From positions 1 to 12,318 of the forward strand of contig DAIETC010000260.1 in the NCBI GenBank assembly GCA_027345905.1: DNA of 12,318 nt, given 5' to 3'. Below, piece by piece: positions 1 to 6,979 of this stretch. The number at the start of each line of letters is the position of its first letter. Positions within the stretch are counted from its first letter, which is position 1. Made by a program: the position numbers and the translations under genes. The notes under the pieces were generated by a model that worked only from the letters and a program-made list of their open reading frames with translations, was not told where the DNA came from and made no database searches. The stretch is from Kineosporiaceae bacterium (GTDB lineage Bacteria > Actinomycetota > Actinomycetes > Actinomycetales > Angustibacteraceae).

Positions 1-1738
1 CGACCGCCGTGACCCCCGCGCTGGCGACGGTCCCCTGCGCGCCCAGGACGAGCGGTGCCACCACCGCCGTGCTGTCGTCCAGTGCGGCCCGCAGGGCCGG
101 CAACCCGTCGCGCAACAGCACGTGCGGGTCGCAGACGAGCAACAGCTCGCCGGTTGCCAGGCCCAGCCCGACGTTGGTGCCCAGCGCGAACCCGAGGTTG
201 ACGGGCATCGGGTGCCAGCGCACCCGGGGGTCGGCCAGGCTCAGGCTCGCCAGGACGCCGCTGCCCGAGCGCCGCGACCCGCCGTCGACCACGATCAGCT
301 CGAGGTCGCCGTCCCACTGCAGCAGTCCCTCGATCCCGCGGACGGCCTCACCGGGGTGGTTGTGCACGGCGAGCACCGCGCTGATCCGGCCGCCGACGCG
401 GTCACGTTCGCGGGCGCCGTCCCAGTCGACCAGGTGCCGGGAGCGGACGACGTAGTCCCAGGTCAGCGGTTCGCGCACGCTGATCCGGGTGGGGTCCTCC
501 CGGTCCTCGCTGTAGATCGCCCCGACGTACGGCAGGTAGGTCAGCTGGCAGGTCTGGCTGAGCCGCAGCACCAGGTCGTAGTCGACGGTGCGGCGCAGGT
601 CCTGCGCGAACCCGCCGACCTCGGCCAGCCGGTCGGCCCGCACGACCAGCACGTTCAGGTCGATGTGGTTGCCCACCAGCAGGTGCTCGCGGCCCCCGTC
701 GAAGGCGCGAAACGTGGTGCGCTTGCCGTCGCGCAGCTCCATGGCCGTGTAGGCACCGTCCAGGTCGCGCCGCTGCATCGCCGACAGCGTGATCCGCAGG
801 AAGTCCGGTTGCCACGTGTTGTCGGAGTCCAGGAACGCCACGTACCTGCCCCGAGCCTGCGCGATGGCGAGGTTGCGCGCCCGGCTGACCCCCGCGTGCT
901 CGCCACGGACCACGCGGATCCTGGCGTCGAAGGCGGTCAGCCCCTGCAGCACGAACGCCGTGTCGTCGGTGGACCCGTCGTCGACGACGATGAGCTCCCA
1001 CCCGCCGTACGTCTGGGCCTGCACCGAGCGCACCGCGCGGCGCAGGGCCGCTGCCCGGTTCCAGGTCGGCATGACGATGCTGACCAGCGGCTCGTCGATG
1101 CTCGCAGCCGGCAGCTGGACGCCGGCGACCTCGTCGAGCAGGGCCTGCTGCTCGCCCTGCGGCATCTGCTGCACCCGGCGCGGGGCGCGGCGCAGCAGCT
1201 CCTGCTGCTGCCACACACCGAGGGCTTCGACCGCACGCGCGCGCAGCTGCCCGTACGTCACCTGCTGGTGCGCCAGCCCGACCGGCAGCGGCAGGGGCGT
1301 GTCGTCGGTGGCGAACGACATGAAGTGGGCCAGCGGACCTCCGCGGAAGGTGCGCGCCTTCGGGTACTGGCGCAGGTGTTCCATCGGGTCGAACAGGGGG
1401 TGCGGGCGCCCCTTGCCGGCGCGTCGGCGCAGGTAGAGGGCGAAGGGGTCGAACGGTCGGGTGTTCCACCGGCGTCGGTCGAACCACTCGGGTTCGAACA
1501 ACGGCGTCGGGGACAGGCCCAGAGCCCGGCCGTGCCGCACGTAGTCGACGACCGCCAGCAGGTCGGTGCGAAAGCTGCGCCCGCGCTGCAGCTCGTACCA
1601 GGGCCGGTCGAACGTGCCGGACGCGAAGATCGTGCGGACCGCGAAGGCCTCGCGCGCGTTGCCGAGCGCCTGGCGCACACCCGGCGCCTCCCGGGCCTTC
1701 GGCGGGACGAGTCGGCGGCCGAGCGCGACCAGGCTCAC
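1..1738 (-). CDS. Tandem GT2-domain glycosyltransferase with N-terminal WbbL/Rgp-type repeats (partial, C-terminus beyond left edge)
   Basis: Probably adds sugars to a wall or extracellular glycan at the cytoplasmic side of the membrane. The frame is open for 579 codons to the window edge without a stop. Residues about 40-160 carry repeated short modules of the FD..WY / PLFEPEWFD / PLFDPMEHL...GGPLAHF kind, seen N-terminal to rhamnan/O-antigen GT2 enzymes. A first GT2 domain starts near residue 218 (LVSIVMPTWNR), with VVDDGSTDDT near 245-255, the DxD-type FLDSDN near 301-306 and DYDLVLRL near 383. A second GT2-like domain starts near residue 450 (ISAVLAVHN) with VVDGGS near 482 and LLVCDPHVLL near 531, and is still running at the edge. 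The GTG start at 1738 overlaps the stop of the RgpF-like gene as GTGA, implying translational coupling. No clear Shine-Dalgarno is seen. Family assignment is firm; donor sugar and linkage cannot be read from the sequence. Confidence 0.9.
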   Translation of the reverse strand, partial: MSLVALGRRLVPPKAREAPGVRQALGNAREAFAVRTIFASGTFDRPWYELQRGRSFRTDLLAVVDYVRHGRALGLSPTPLFEPEWFDRRRWNTRPFDPFALYLRRRAGKGRPHPLFDPMEHLRQYPKARTFRGGPLAHFMSFATDDTPLPLPVGLAHQQVTYGQLRARAVEALGVWQQQELLRRAPRRVQQMPQGEQQALLDEVAGVQLPAASIDEPLVSIVMPTWNRAAALRRAVRSVQAQTYGGWELIVVDDGSTDDTAFVLQGLTAFDARIRVVRGEHAGVSRARNLAIAQARGRYVAFLDSDNTWQPDFLRITLSAMQRRDLDGAYTAMELRDGKRTTFRAFDGGREHLLVGNHIDLNVLVVRADRLAEVGGFAQDLRRTVDYDLVLRLSQTCQLTYLPYVGAIYSEDREDPTRISVREPLTWDYVVRSRHLVDWDGARERDRVGGRISAVLAVHNHPGEAVRGIEGLLQWDGDLELIVVDGGSRRSGSGVLASLSLADPRVRWHPMPVNLGFALGTNVGLGLATGELLLVCDPHVLLRDGLPALRAALDDSTAVVAPLVLGAQGTVASAGVTAV

Positions 1739-2673
1739 GACGCGTACCCCACTACCCGGCGGGCGAGCGGGCCGAGCTGGGCCGGGCCGACCAGCTCGCC
1801 GGGCCGGGCCGGGTACGCGCGCGCGGTGCGCTCGAGGAACTCGCGCACCCCGTCGAAGGCTTGCGGGTAGTGCCTTTCGCACGCCGTCAGCAGCGCCTGC
1901 GAGCCCAGCCGGTACGGGTCGTAGCGCAAGGTGTCGATCTTGACCACCGGTAGTCGGGCGTCGCCCAGGGCCCGGTCGGCAAGGGCGGACATCGGGTTCC
2001 AGGGCTCCAGTGCGAAACGCGACAGGCTCGACAGCCGCTTTCCCTTGGGCCGAAGCGGAGCGCGGTGGACCGCCCACCACACGTGCCGGGCCCGGGCCGT
2101 ACGACGGTCGCGGGCCGACTCGGTGTAGTAGCTCGAGATCTCGAACCCGGCATCCAGGATGGCCCGGCTCAGCCCCAGCTCGTAGACCCGGATCACCTGG
2201 CTGCGGTCGGAGAGGATCTGCATGTCGGCCCAGAACCGGGTGAACCCCTGCGAGGCGACGACCCAGGGCCGGAAGGCGTAGAAGTAGCTCTGCACGTGCC
2301 GGCGCCGGCGCATCGTCTCGGTCAGGCCCCACGCGTCGACGGGACGATCGGCCATGGTGCGCAGGATCGTCGACCAGGGCACCAGGGGGCCGACGTAGCT
2401 GTCGTTGCAGATCACCACGAGGTCGTAGCCGCTCAGGTCGCCCGCCGCCTCCAGGCCGTGCTTGTAGCTGTAGAAGTCGTAGCCTTCGTTGCCCCGGTTC
2501 ACCAGCTCGGCGCGCGAGGTCACCGCGTCGATGACCGCGGGGTCACGAAGACCCGCGGCCGAGACGAGCAGCAGCCGGTCGGCCACCTCGCCCCAGGCCT
2601 CCAGTTGGTACAGCACGTGCGGTGCGACCATCGCGTCCGGGTCGTAGTGGGCCATGACGACGAGGGTGCGCAC
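1735..2673 (-). CDS. RgpF-like rhamnan synthesis F family protein
   Basis: A 312-aa protein matching the rhamnan synthesis F family found in rhamnose-rich wall polysaccharide and O-antigen clusters, where members act as glycosyltransferases in chain assembly. Diagnostic blocks: a short N-terminal strand (LVVMAHYDPDAMV), NRGNEGYDFYSYKHGL (59-74), YDLVVICNDSYVGPL (83-97), DAWGLTE (113-119), HVQSYFYAF (126-134), FTRFWADM (144-151), YELGLSRAILDAGFEI (164-179), and WNPMSAL...VVKIDTLRYDPYRLG (225-257). I chose GTG at 2673, 10 bases after the preceding stop, because LVVMAHYD follows immediately; ATG at 2655 would cut into that strand. A longer in-frame reading to 2886 is mostly out-of-phase sequence from the neighbouring gene. 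Its stop shares GTGA with the next gene. Rhamnose as substrate is inferred from the family name only: no rml genes are in the window. Confidence 0.9.
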   Translation of the reverse strand: MRTLVVMAHYDPDAMVAPHVLYQLEAWGEVADRLLLVSAAGLRDPAVIDAVTSRAELVNRGNEGYDFYSYKHGLEAAGDLSGYDLVVICNDSYVGPLVPWSTILRTMADRPVDAWGLTETMRRRRHVQSYFYAFRPWVVASQGFTRFWADMQILSDRSQVIRVYELGLSRAILDAGFEISSYYTESARDRRTARARHVWWAVHRAPLRPKGKRLSSLSRFALEPWNPMSALADRALGDARLPVVKIDTLRYDPYRLGSQALLTACERHYPQAFDGVREFLERTARAYPARPGELVGPAQLGPLARRVVGYAS

Positions 2674-2683
2674 CGGCGCGACT

Positions 2684-3340
2684 CTACCGCCGAGGGGACC
2701 TCGCGGCCCGTCCGCCCCGCGGGCCGGGCCGGGCCGGTGGGTCGAGCAGCCGCTCGGCGCGCGCCAGGGCGCGTTGCCAAGGTGACAGCGGCGCGCGCAG
2801 GGACGGTGCCTGCCGCAGCCGGGCGACCAGGTCGGCCACCGGGTCCGCGGCGCCCGCGTCCAGTCCCTCGCCCAGTCCCTCGCCAAGGTTCACGACGCGG
2901 GCCGGGCGGTAGGTGCGCACCAGCGGCGCCAGCTGCTGCTCGCGGTAGGCCCCCCAGCCGTCGGGGTCATGGCGCCGGGACCACTCCTGCGGGCCGAGCA
3001 GCTGCTCGACGACGACGCCGGCGCGCCCACCCACGGCGAGCTGCGGCCCGGCGACCACCAGGACGAACCGACACCCACCGGCGTCGGCCGACACCCGCGG
3101 CAGCAGGTGCACCAGCGCGGCCAGGTCTGACTGCGACCACCGCGCACACTCCAGGACGACGATGGGCAGCTCGTCGAGCGCCGGGCCGGACCGCGCCGCC
3201 CACGTGCCGGCGCGCAGGCCGGGGGGTGACACGCCGGCCCCAGCGACCAACGCCACTACCGCATCGACCGCGCGCCCGGCGTACTCGCGTACCCGCGGGT
3301 GCCGGCGCACCAGCTCAGCAAGGCGGGTGGGCAGGGTCAC
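2684..3340 (-). CDS. Unrecognised 218-aa protein in the glycan operon
   Basis: I do not recognise a family. The GTG start at 3340 overlaps the stop of the MurG-like gene as GTGA, and the TAG stop is 10 bases before the RgpF-like gene, so it is embedded in the operon and probably co-translated. The predicted fold looks alpha/beta: strand-like ELPIVVLECARW (57-68), CRFVLVVAGPQLAV (90-103), AGVVVEQLL (107-115) and PARVVNLGEG (146-155), separated by helix-like segments. There is no signal peptide, membrane segment or DxD motif. A GEGLGEGL direct repeat (153-160) comes from a 12-base tandem duplication. The C-terminus (about 199-218) is a Pro/Arg/Gly-rich basic tail, likely disordered. It could be a divergent glycosyltransferase-fold partner or an accessory factor; either reading is a guess. 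Coding status is supported by exact junctions on both sides and by the hydrophobic/charged pattern in this frame. Confidence 0.75.
   Translation of the reverse strand: MTLPTRLAELVRRHPRVREYAGRAVDAVVALVAGAGVSPPGLRAGTWAARSGPALDELPIVVLECARWSQSDLAALVHLLPRVSADAGGCRFVLVVAGPQLAVGGRAGVVVEQLLGPQEWSRRHDPDGWGAYREQQLAPLVRTYRPARVVNLGEGLGEGLDAGAADPVADLVARLRQAPSLRAPLSPWQRALARAERLLDPPARPGPRGGRAARSPRR
2861..2884. repeat. Perfect 12-bp tandem repeat x2 (coding)
   Basis: The unit cagtccctcgcc occurs twice head to tail at 2861-2872 and 2873-2884. On the minus strand it encodes GEGL-GEGL in the unrecognised 218-aa protein. Because the unit is a multiple of three, copy-number change by slippage would keep the reading frame. 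Confidence 0.95.
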
Positions 3341-4425
3341 GGGCCGGCCGCCGGGTCCAGCAGGCCTTCGATGGCCGACTGCGCCACGCCCGCCCCGTTG
3401 GGCTGGTGCACCGCGGCCAGGGCCGCCGCCATCTGGGCACGCCCTGCCGGGTCGGCGAGCTCGTCGACGACGCGCTGGACGCCCGCGCCGTCGAGGGCGC
3501 CGACGTCCAGGCCCACACCAGCAGCCTGCGCCCACCGGGCCCGCGCCGCCTGGTCGTCCATGCCGGTCGCGGTGTTGGCGACGAACGCGGTCGGGACGCC
3601 GTGCCCGACCAGCTCGTGGAAGGAGTTGTAACCGGCCGCGGCCACGGCAAGGTCGACCGCCCGCAGGTAGCGGCTGACCGGGTAGAGCGAGACGCCCCGC
3701 ACGCCCGGCGGCAGCGCGCCGTCCGCGGCGGCGATGCTCGGGCGGGTCACCACGACCTGCAGGCCAGGGACCGAGGTCAGGCCACGCACGACCCGGCCGA
3801 CGTCCGACTCGACGTCGTTGATCCGGCCCACGCCCAGCGTCACCAGCGCCGTCGGCCGGTCCGGGTCGACGCCCAGCGCGGCGGCCGCCTGCGCGCGGGA
3901 CACCAGGTCCTCGTCGTCGAGCAGGGTCACCGGCCCCACCCGCACGGCGTCCGTGCGCCCGGCCGTGGCGCCCTGGTCGAACGAAGCGGCCAGCTCGCCG
4001 GGCTCGACGACCAGGTCGAACGCGCTGCTGGTGGCCAGCTGGCGCCGGCCCAGGCCCGGCAGCCACATTGCCCGGCGCGACCAGACCAGCCGCACCCGGG
4101 GCAGGACCGTGCGGGCGGCCAGCAGCCCGTCGTATGGGTACACGCCGTCGAACACGACGACGTCGGGGCGCTCGCGGCGCAGCACCTGCGCGAAACGCTG
4201 GGCGAACACCAGGCGCCAGCGCCGCGAACCGATGCCGAGGTCGTCGCGTGAGGGCAGGTACTCGAAGTCCAGGCCCTCGTCGGCCACGAGCGGCACCGCC
4301 CGCGACATCGACACGACGTACGGTCGCACCCTGCTGGTGCGCCGGCGGGCCATCGCCATCAACCGGGTCAAGTGGCCCATGCCCAGCCCGTTGGACGACA
4401 CGTACATCACGTCCCGGGTATTCAC
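3337..4425 (-). CDS. MurG-like (GT28-type, GT-B fold) glycosyltransferase
   Basis: A 362-aa two-lobed GT-B glycosyltransferase, probably cytoplasmic or membrane-peripheral, using a nucleotide-sugar donor. The N-terminal lobe begins VMYVSSNGLGMGHLTRLMA (6-24), the glycine-rich G-GH-R loop typical of MurG-type enzymes; PDVVVFDGVYPYDGLLAAR (87-105) fits the following strand/loop. The C-terminal lobe opens at TALVTLGVGRIND (192-204) and carries the donor-site block AVAAAGYNSFHELVGHGVPTAF near 260-281 followed by DDQAARA, equivalent to the MurG GGxxSxxEx..GxPxxxxP..xDQ..NA region. The GTG at 4425 is chosen because it overlaps the upstream stop as GTGA, has a GAGGG Shine-Dalgarno 6 bases upstream, and is followed at once by the first strand; the longer open frame upstream lies in the preceding gene. 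It is not the peptidoglycan MurG itself: no division-cluster genes surround it and the donor loop differs. Acceptor unknown. Confidence 0.88.
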   Translation of the reverse strand: MNTRDVMYVSSNGLGMGHLTRLMAMARRRTSRVRPYVVSMSRAVPLVADEGLDFEYLPSRDDLGIGSRRWRLVFAQRFAQVLRRERPDVVVFDGVYPYDGLLAARTVLPRVRLVWSRRAMWLPGLGRRQLATSSAFDLVVEPGELAASFDQGATAGRTDAVRVGPVTLLDDEDLVSRAQAAAALGVDPDRPTALVTLGVGRINDVESDVGRVVRGLTSVPGLQVVVTRPSIAAADGALPPGVRGVSLYPVSRYLRAVDLAVAAAGYNSFHELVGHGVPTAFVANTATGMDDQAARARWAQAAGVGLDVGALDGAGVQRVVDELADPAGRAQMAAALAAVHQPNGAGVAQSAIEGLLDPAAGP

Positions 4426-5402
4426 GCCGGGCCCTCGACCCGGCTGGTGAGGAACCCCACCCCCCACGACAGGTGCATCACGGCCAGCACCGGCGGCAGC
4501 AGCGCGCGCGAGCGCCACGGCAGCCCGGGTTCGATGAGCAGCGAACCGACCACGAGCGCGCCGAGGTATCCGGCCGCAAGCAGCACAGCGAGCGGCAGCC
4601 AGGGGCTGATCAGCACGCTGCCCAGCAAGGCGACGGTGAGCGCAGGGGGCGCCAGGTAACGCGCCGACATGGTGCCCGGGTGGTGCCGGGCCACGGCCCG
4701 GCGCCAGCGCCCGTACTGGAAGTACTGGCGGGCCAGGGCGCGCAGGTCGGCGCGCGGGCGGTAGGTGACCCGCAGCTCGGGCGTGAACCACACCGTGCCG
4801 CCGCTGCTGCGGATCCGGTGGTTCATCTCCCAGTCCTGGGCGCGGGCGAAGTGCTCGTCGTAGCCGCCGACCCGGTCGAGGGCGCTACGGCGAAAGACCC
4901 CCAGGTAGACGGTCTCGGCCGGCCCGGCCTCGCCGCCGGTGTGGAACGGCGCGCTGCCCACGCCGAGCCGGCTGCGCATGGCGGCGGCCACAGCCCGCTC
5001 CACGTGGGTGAGGCCCTGCGCGTCCATGATGCCGCCCACGTTGTCCGCGCCGGTCTGCTCCAGCAGCGCAAGCGCCGTGCGCAGGTAGTGCGCGGGCAGC
5101 ACCGCGTGCCCGTCGACCCGGGCGATGACCGGGTGGCTGCTCGCGGCGACCGCAGCGTTGAGCGCGCTTGGGGTGCTGCCGCTGGGGTTGCGCACCAGGC
5201 GCACCCGCGGGTCGGCGGCCGCCAGCTCGCCAGCCACCGCGTCGGTGCGGTCGGTGGACGGGCCGAGGGCCAGGACGAGCTCGAGGTCGCCGTCCAGGTC
5301 CTGCTCGAGCACCCGGGCGACGGCCTCACGCAGGTGCCGCTCCTCGTTGAGCACCGGCATCACGACGCTGACGCAGGTGGGCTGCCCGCCGGGGGTCGTC
5401 AT
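4422..5402 (-). CDS. ExoA-like membrane-anchored GT2 glycosyltransferase
   Basis: A 326-aa family 2 glycosyltransferase of the succinoglycan ExoA-like type, acting at the inner face of the membrane on a lipid-linked glycan. The GT-A domain starts at VSVVMPVLNEERHL (11-24), followed by the nucleotide-binding ALGPSTDRT (45-53), the VDGHA metal/donor site (96-100), TVYLGVFRRSALDRVGGYDE (164-183) and the catalytic-region AQDWEMNHRI (188-197). Two C-terminal hydrophobic stretches (about 251-290 and 301-319) look like three membrane spans. ATG at 5402 sits just before the first strand; 41 bases separate it from the LCP stop, with no Shine-Dalgarno. A TACCCT hexamer lies 9 bases upstream of the ATG, so an extra internal promoter is possible but weakly supported. 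The stop overlaps the next GTG (GTGA). Confidence 0.93.
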   Translation of the reverse strand: MTTPGGQPTCVSVVMPVLNEERHLREAVARVLEQDLDGDLELVLALGPSTDRTDAVAGELAAADPRVRLVRNPSGSTPSALNAAVAASSHPVIARVDGHAVLPAHYLRTALALLEQTGADNVGGIMDAQGLTHVERAVAAAMRSRLGVGSAPFHTGGEAGPAETVYLGVFRRSALDRVGGYDEHFARAQDWEMNHRIRSSGGTVWFTPELRVTYRPRADLRALARQYFQYGRWRRAVARHHPGTMSARYLAPPALTVALLGSVLISPWLPLAVLLAAGYLGALVVGSLLIEPGLPWRSRALLPPVLAVMHLSWGVGFLTSRVEGPA

Positions 5403-5443
5403 GGCGCCAGCAGGGTACCGCTGAGAGTCCTGGCCGGCGTCGA

Positions 5444-6910
5444 TCACCCGGCGCTGCACACCGACTTCGCGTCGACTGGCGTCGCCGCTGCCGCGCTTGC
5501 CCCGGACGGCGTCGCCGTGGCAGCAGGTGCGGTCGGCGCCGACGGCGCCTTGCTGGCCGCGACCGCCGGGTGTTTGGCCGCGGGCCGCAGGGCCGACTGC
5601 ACCGTACGCCGGATCAGCGCGAAGTCCGGTCGCGCCGGCCAGATCAGCGGGGGCACGAACTGGACGCTGGTCACCTTCTGCGAGCGGGCCTTCAGCGCCA
5701 GGTCGGCAAGAGACCCCAGCTCGCTCTGCGGGATGTCGGTGCTGACGACCTTGGCGCTGGCCGTCGCGATCCCCTGGAACTTCAGCAGCACGGTCTGCGG
5801 GTCCATCTGGGCGAGCATCGCGGTCATCGTGCACCGCTGGCGGGCCATCCGGTCGTAGTCGCTCGCGCCGGTGCGCGAGCGGGCGAACCACAACGCGTGG
5901 TAGCCGTCCAGGTGGTGCCGCCCCGCCGGGATGTACCCGCTGATCGGCGAGGTCTCACCGCCGATCGGCACCGGTCTGGTCACGTTCACGGTCAGGCCGC
6001 CCATCGCGTTGACCAGGTCGCTGAAGCCGCGCAGGTCGATCAGGACGTAGTAGTCGACGCTGAGGCCGCTGATCGCCGAGATGGCGTCCTTGGTGGCCTG
6101 CGCCCCCGGGTCCTTGACGCTGGGCGGGTAGATGCCCGGGTGGTCGGTGGCGTAGGTGTAGACCGCGTTCAGCAGGCACTTGTCACCACAGTCGTAGCCG
6201 TTGGGCAGCGCCTGGTGCATCGGCGAGTCGGCGGGGAACGGGATGTTCTCCAGGTTGCGCGGGAACGAGAACATGACGCTGCGGCCGGTCTTGGCGTCGA
6301 CGCTGACCAAGGTCATCGAGTCGGGCCGGGTGCCCACGCGGTCCTTCCCGGAGTCGCCACCGAGCAGCAGGATGTTGTACCGCCCGTCGTGAACCGCACC
6401 GACGGCGGTGCTGGCGAAGACACCCGCGAGGACGTCGCGTCCGACCCACACCTGGCGTGCGGCGTACGCCATCGGGCCCGAGGTGACCAGCACGAGCGAG
6501 ACGGCCATGACGGCGACCGCCCGGCGCGCGTTGACCGGCTGCAGGGTGGGAGCGCCCAGGCGCCAGGCGTCGGCGAAGAACAGCGGCCAGCTCAAGGCCC
6601 CGAGGGCGAGCAGCACGGTGAAGGCCAACAGCACCCACGAGCTGGTCACCAGCGACAGGGCCAGCCGCCGGTCCAGCAGTCCCAGCAGTCCCGCCCCCAC
6701 CAGGGCGCACAGCACCGCGAGCCAGACCCGAAGGCCCAATCGCCCCATCCGGCGGTTGCCGGCCATCACCTGCGCCGCGCCGGGCAGCGCGAGCGTCATC
6801 AGCAGCAGGAGCACCGCGCGCCGGATGCGCAGCGGCCGGCTGAGCAGTTCTGGCGATCGCATGGGCGTGGACGTCGGGCGCGGGCGGGTCGCCACGGCGG
6901 AGCTGCTCAT
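5444..6910 (-). CDS. LytR-CpsA-Psr (LCP) family wall-polymer phosphotransferase
   Basis: LCP enzymes transfer lipid-linked glycopolymers onto peptidoglycan outside the membrane, releasing polyprenyl phosphate. The 488-aa product has four likely membrane spans (about 32-49, 62-79, 90-112, 131-150), then an extracellular LCP domain (about 178-366). Diagnostic residues: YNILLLGGDSGKDRVGTRPDSM (178-199) with the Arg/Asp pair, MFSFPRNL (213-220) with the conserved Arg, and FARSRTGASDYDRMARQR (342-359). Two Cys (241, 245; DCGDKC) may form a disulfide. After a C-terminal region ending near 440, an Ala/Pro/Thr-rich tail of about 45 residues ends in VCSAG. ATG at 6910 is preferred; an upstream in-frame start (6967) lies almost at the previous stop, and ATG at 6862 is also possible. 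No Shine-Dalgarno is seen. It heads the glycosyltransferase run, which fits attachment of that glycan to the wall. Confidence 0.95.
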   Translation of the reverse strand: MSSSAVATRPRPTSTPMRSPELLSRPLRIRRAVLLLLMTLALPGAAQVMAGNRRMGRLGLRVWLAVLCALVGAGLLGLLDRRLALSLVTSSWVLLAFTVLLALGALSWPLFFADAWRLGAPTLQPVNARRAVAVMAVSLVLVTSGPMAYAARQVWVGRDVLAGVFASTAVGAVHDGRYNILLLGGDSGKDRVGTRPDSMTLVSVDAKTGRSVMFSFPRNLENIPFPADSPMHQALPNGYDCGDKCLLNAVYTYATDHPGIYPPSVKDPGAQATKDAISAISGLSVDYYVLIDLRGFSDLVNAMGGLTVNVTRPVPIGGETSPISGYIPAGRHHLDGYHALWFARSRTGASDYDRMARQRCTMTAMLAQMDPQTVLLKFQGIATASAKVVSTDIPQSELGSLADLALKARSQKVTSVQFVPPLIWPARPDFALIRRTVQSALRPAAKHPAVAASKAPSAPTAPAATATPSGASAAAATPVDAKSVCSAG

Positions 6911-6979
6911 GATGACCGAGTATCTGTCATGGGGGCCCGCCGACGAAGGTAGCGAGCCGCGTGTCACGGCGAGATTTCA

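Noticed and set aside
122..1870. 582-codon plus-strand open frame
   Set aside because: Antisense to the tandem GT2 protein, whose frame carries clear GT2 motifs; the plus-strand product has no recognisable domain.
2065..4251. 728-codon plus-strand open frame
   Set aside because: It lies antisense to three well-supported minus-strand genes, and its product is low-complexity Arg/Ala/Pro/Gly sequence without motifs; long antisense frames are expected where third positions are nearly all G/C.
5403..5416. TACCCT before the ExoA-like gene as a fifth leaderless promoter
   Set aside because: The spacing to ATG is 9 bases rather than 6-7, and the gene lies inside the operon 41 bases after the LCP stop; noted but not counted as a promoter.
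4068..5858. 596-codon plus-strand open frame
   Set aside because: Antisense across the MurG-like, ExoA-like and LCP genes; no motif and crosses their boundaries.
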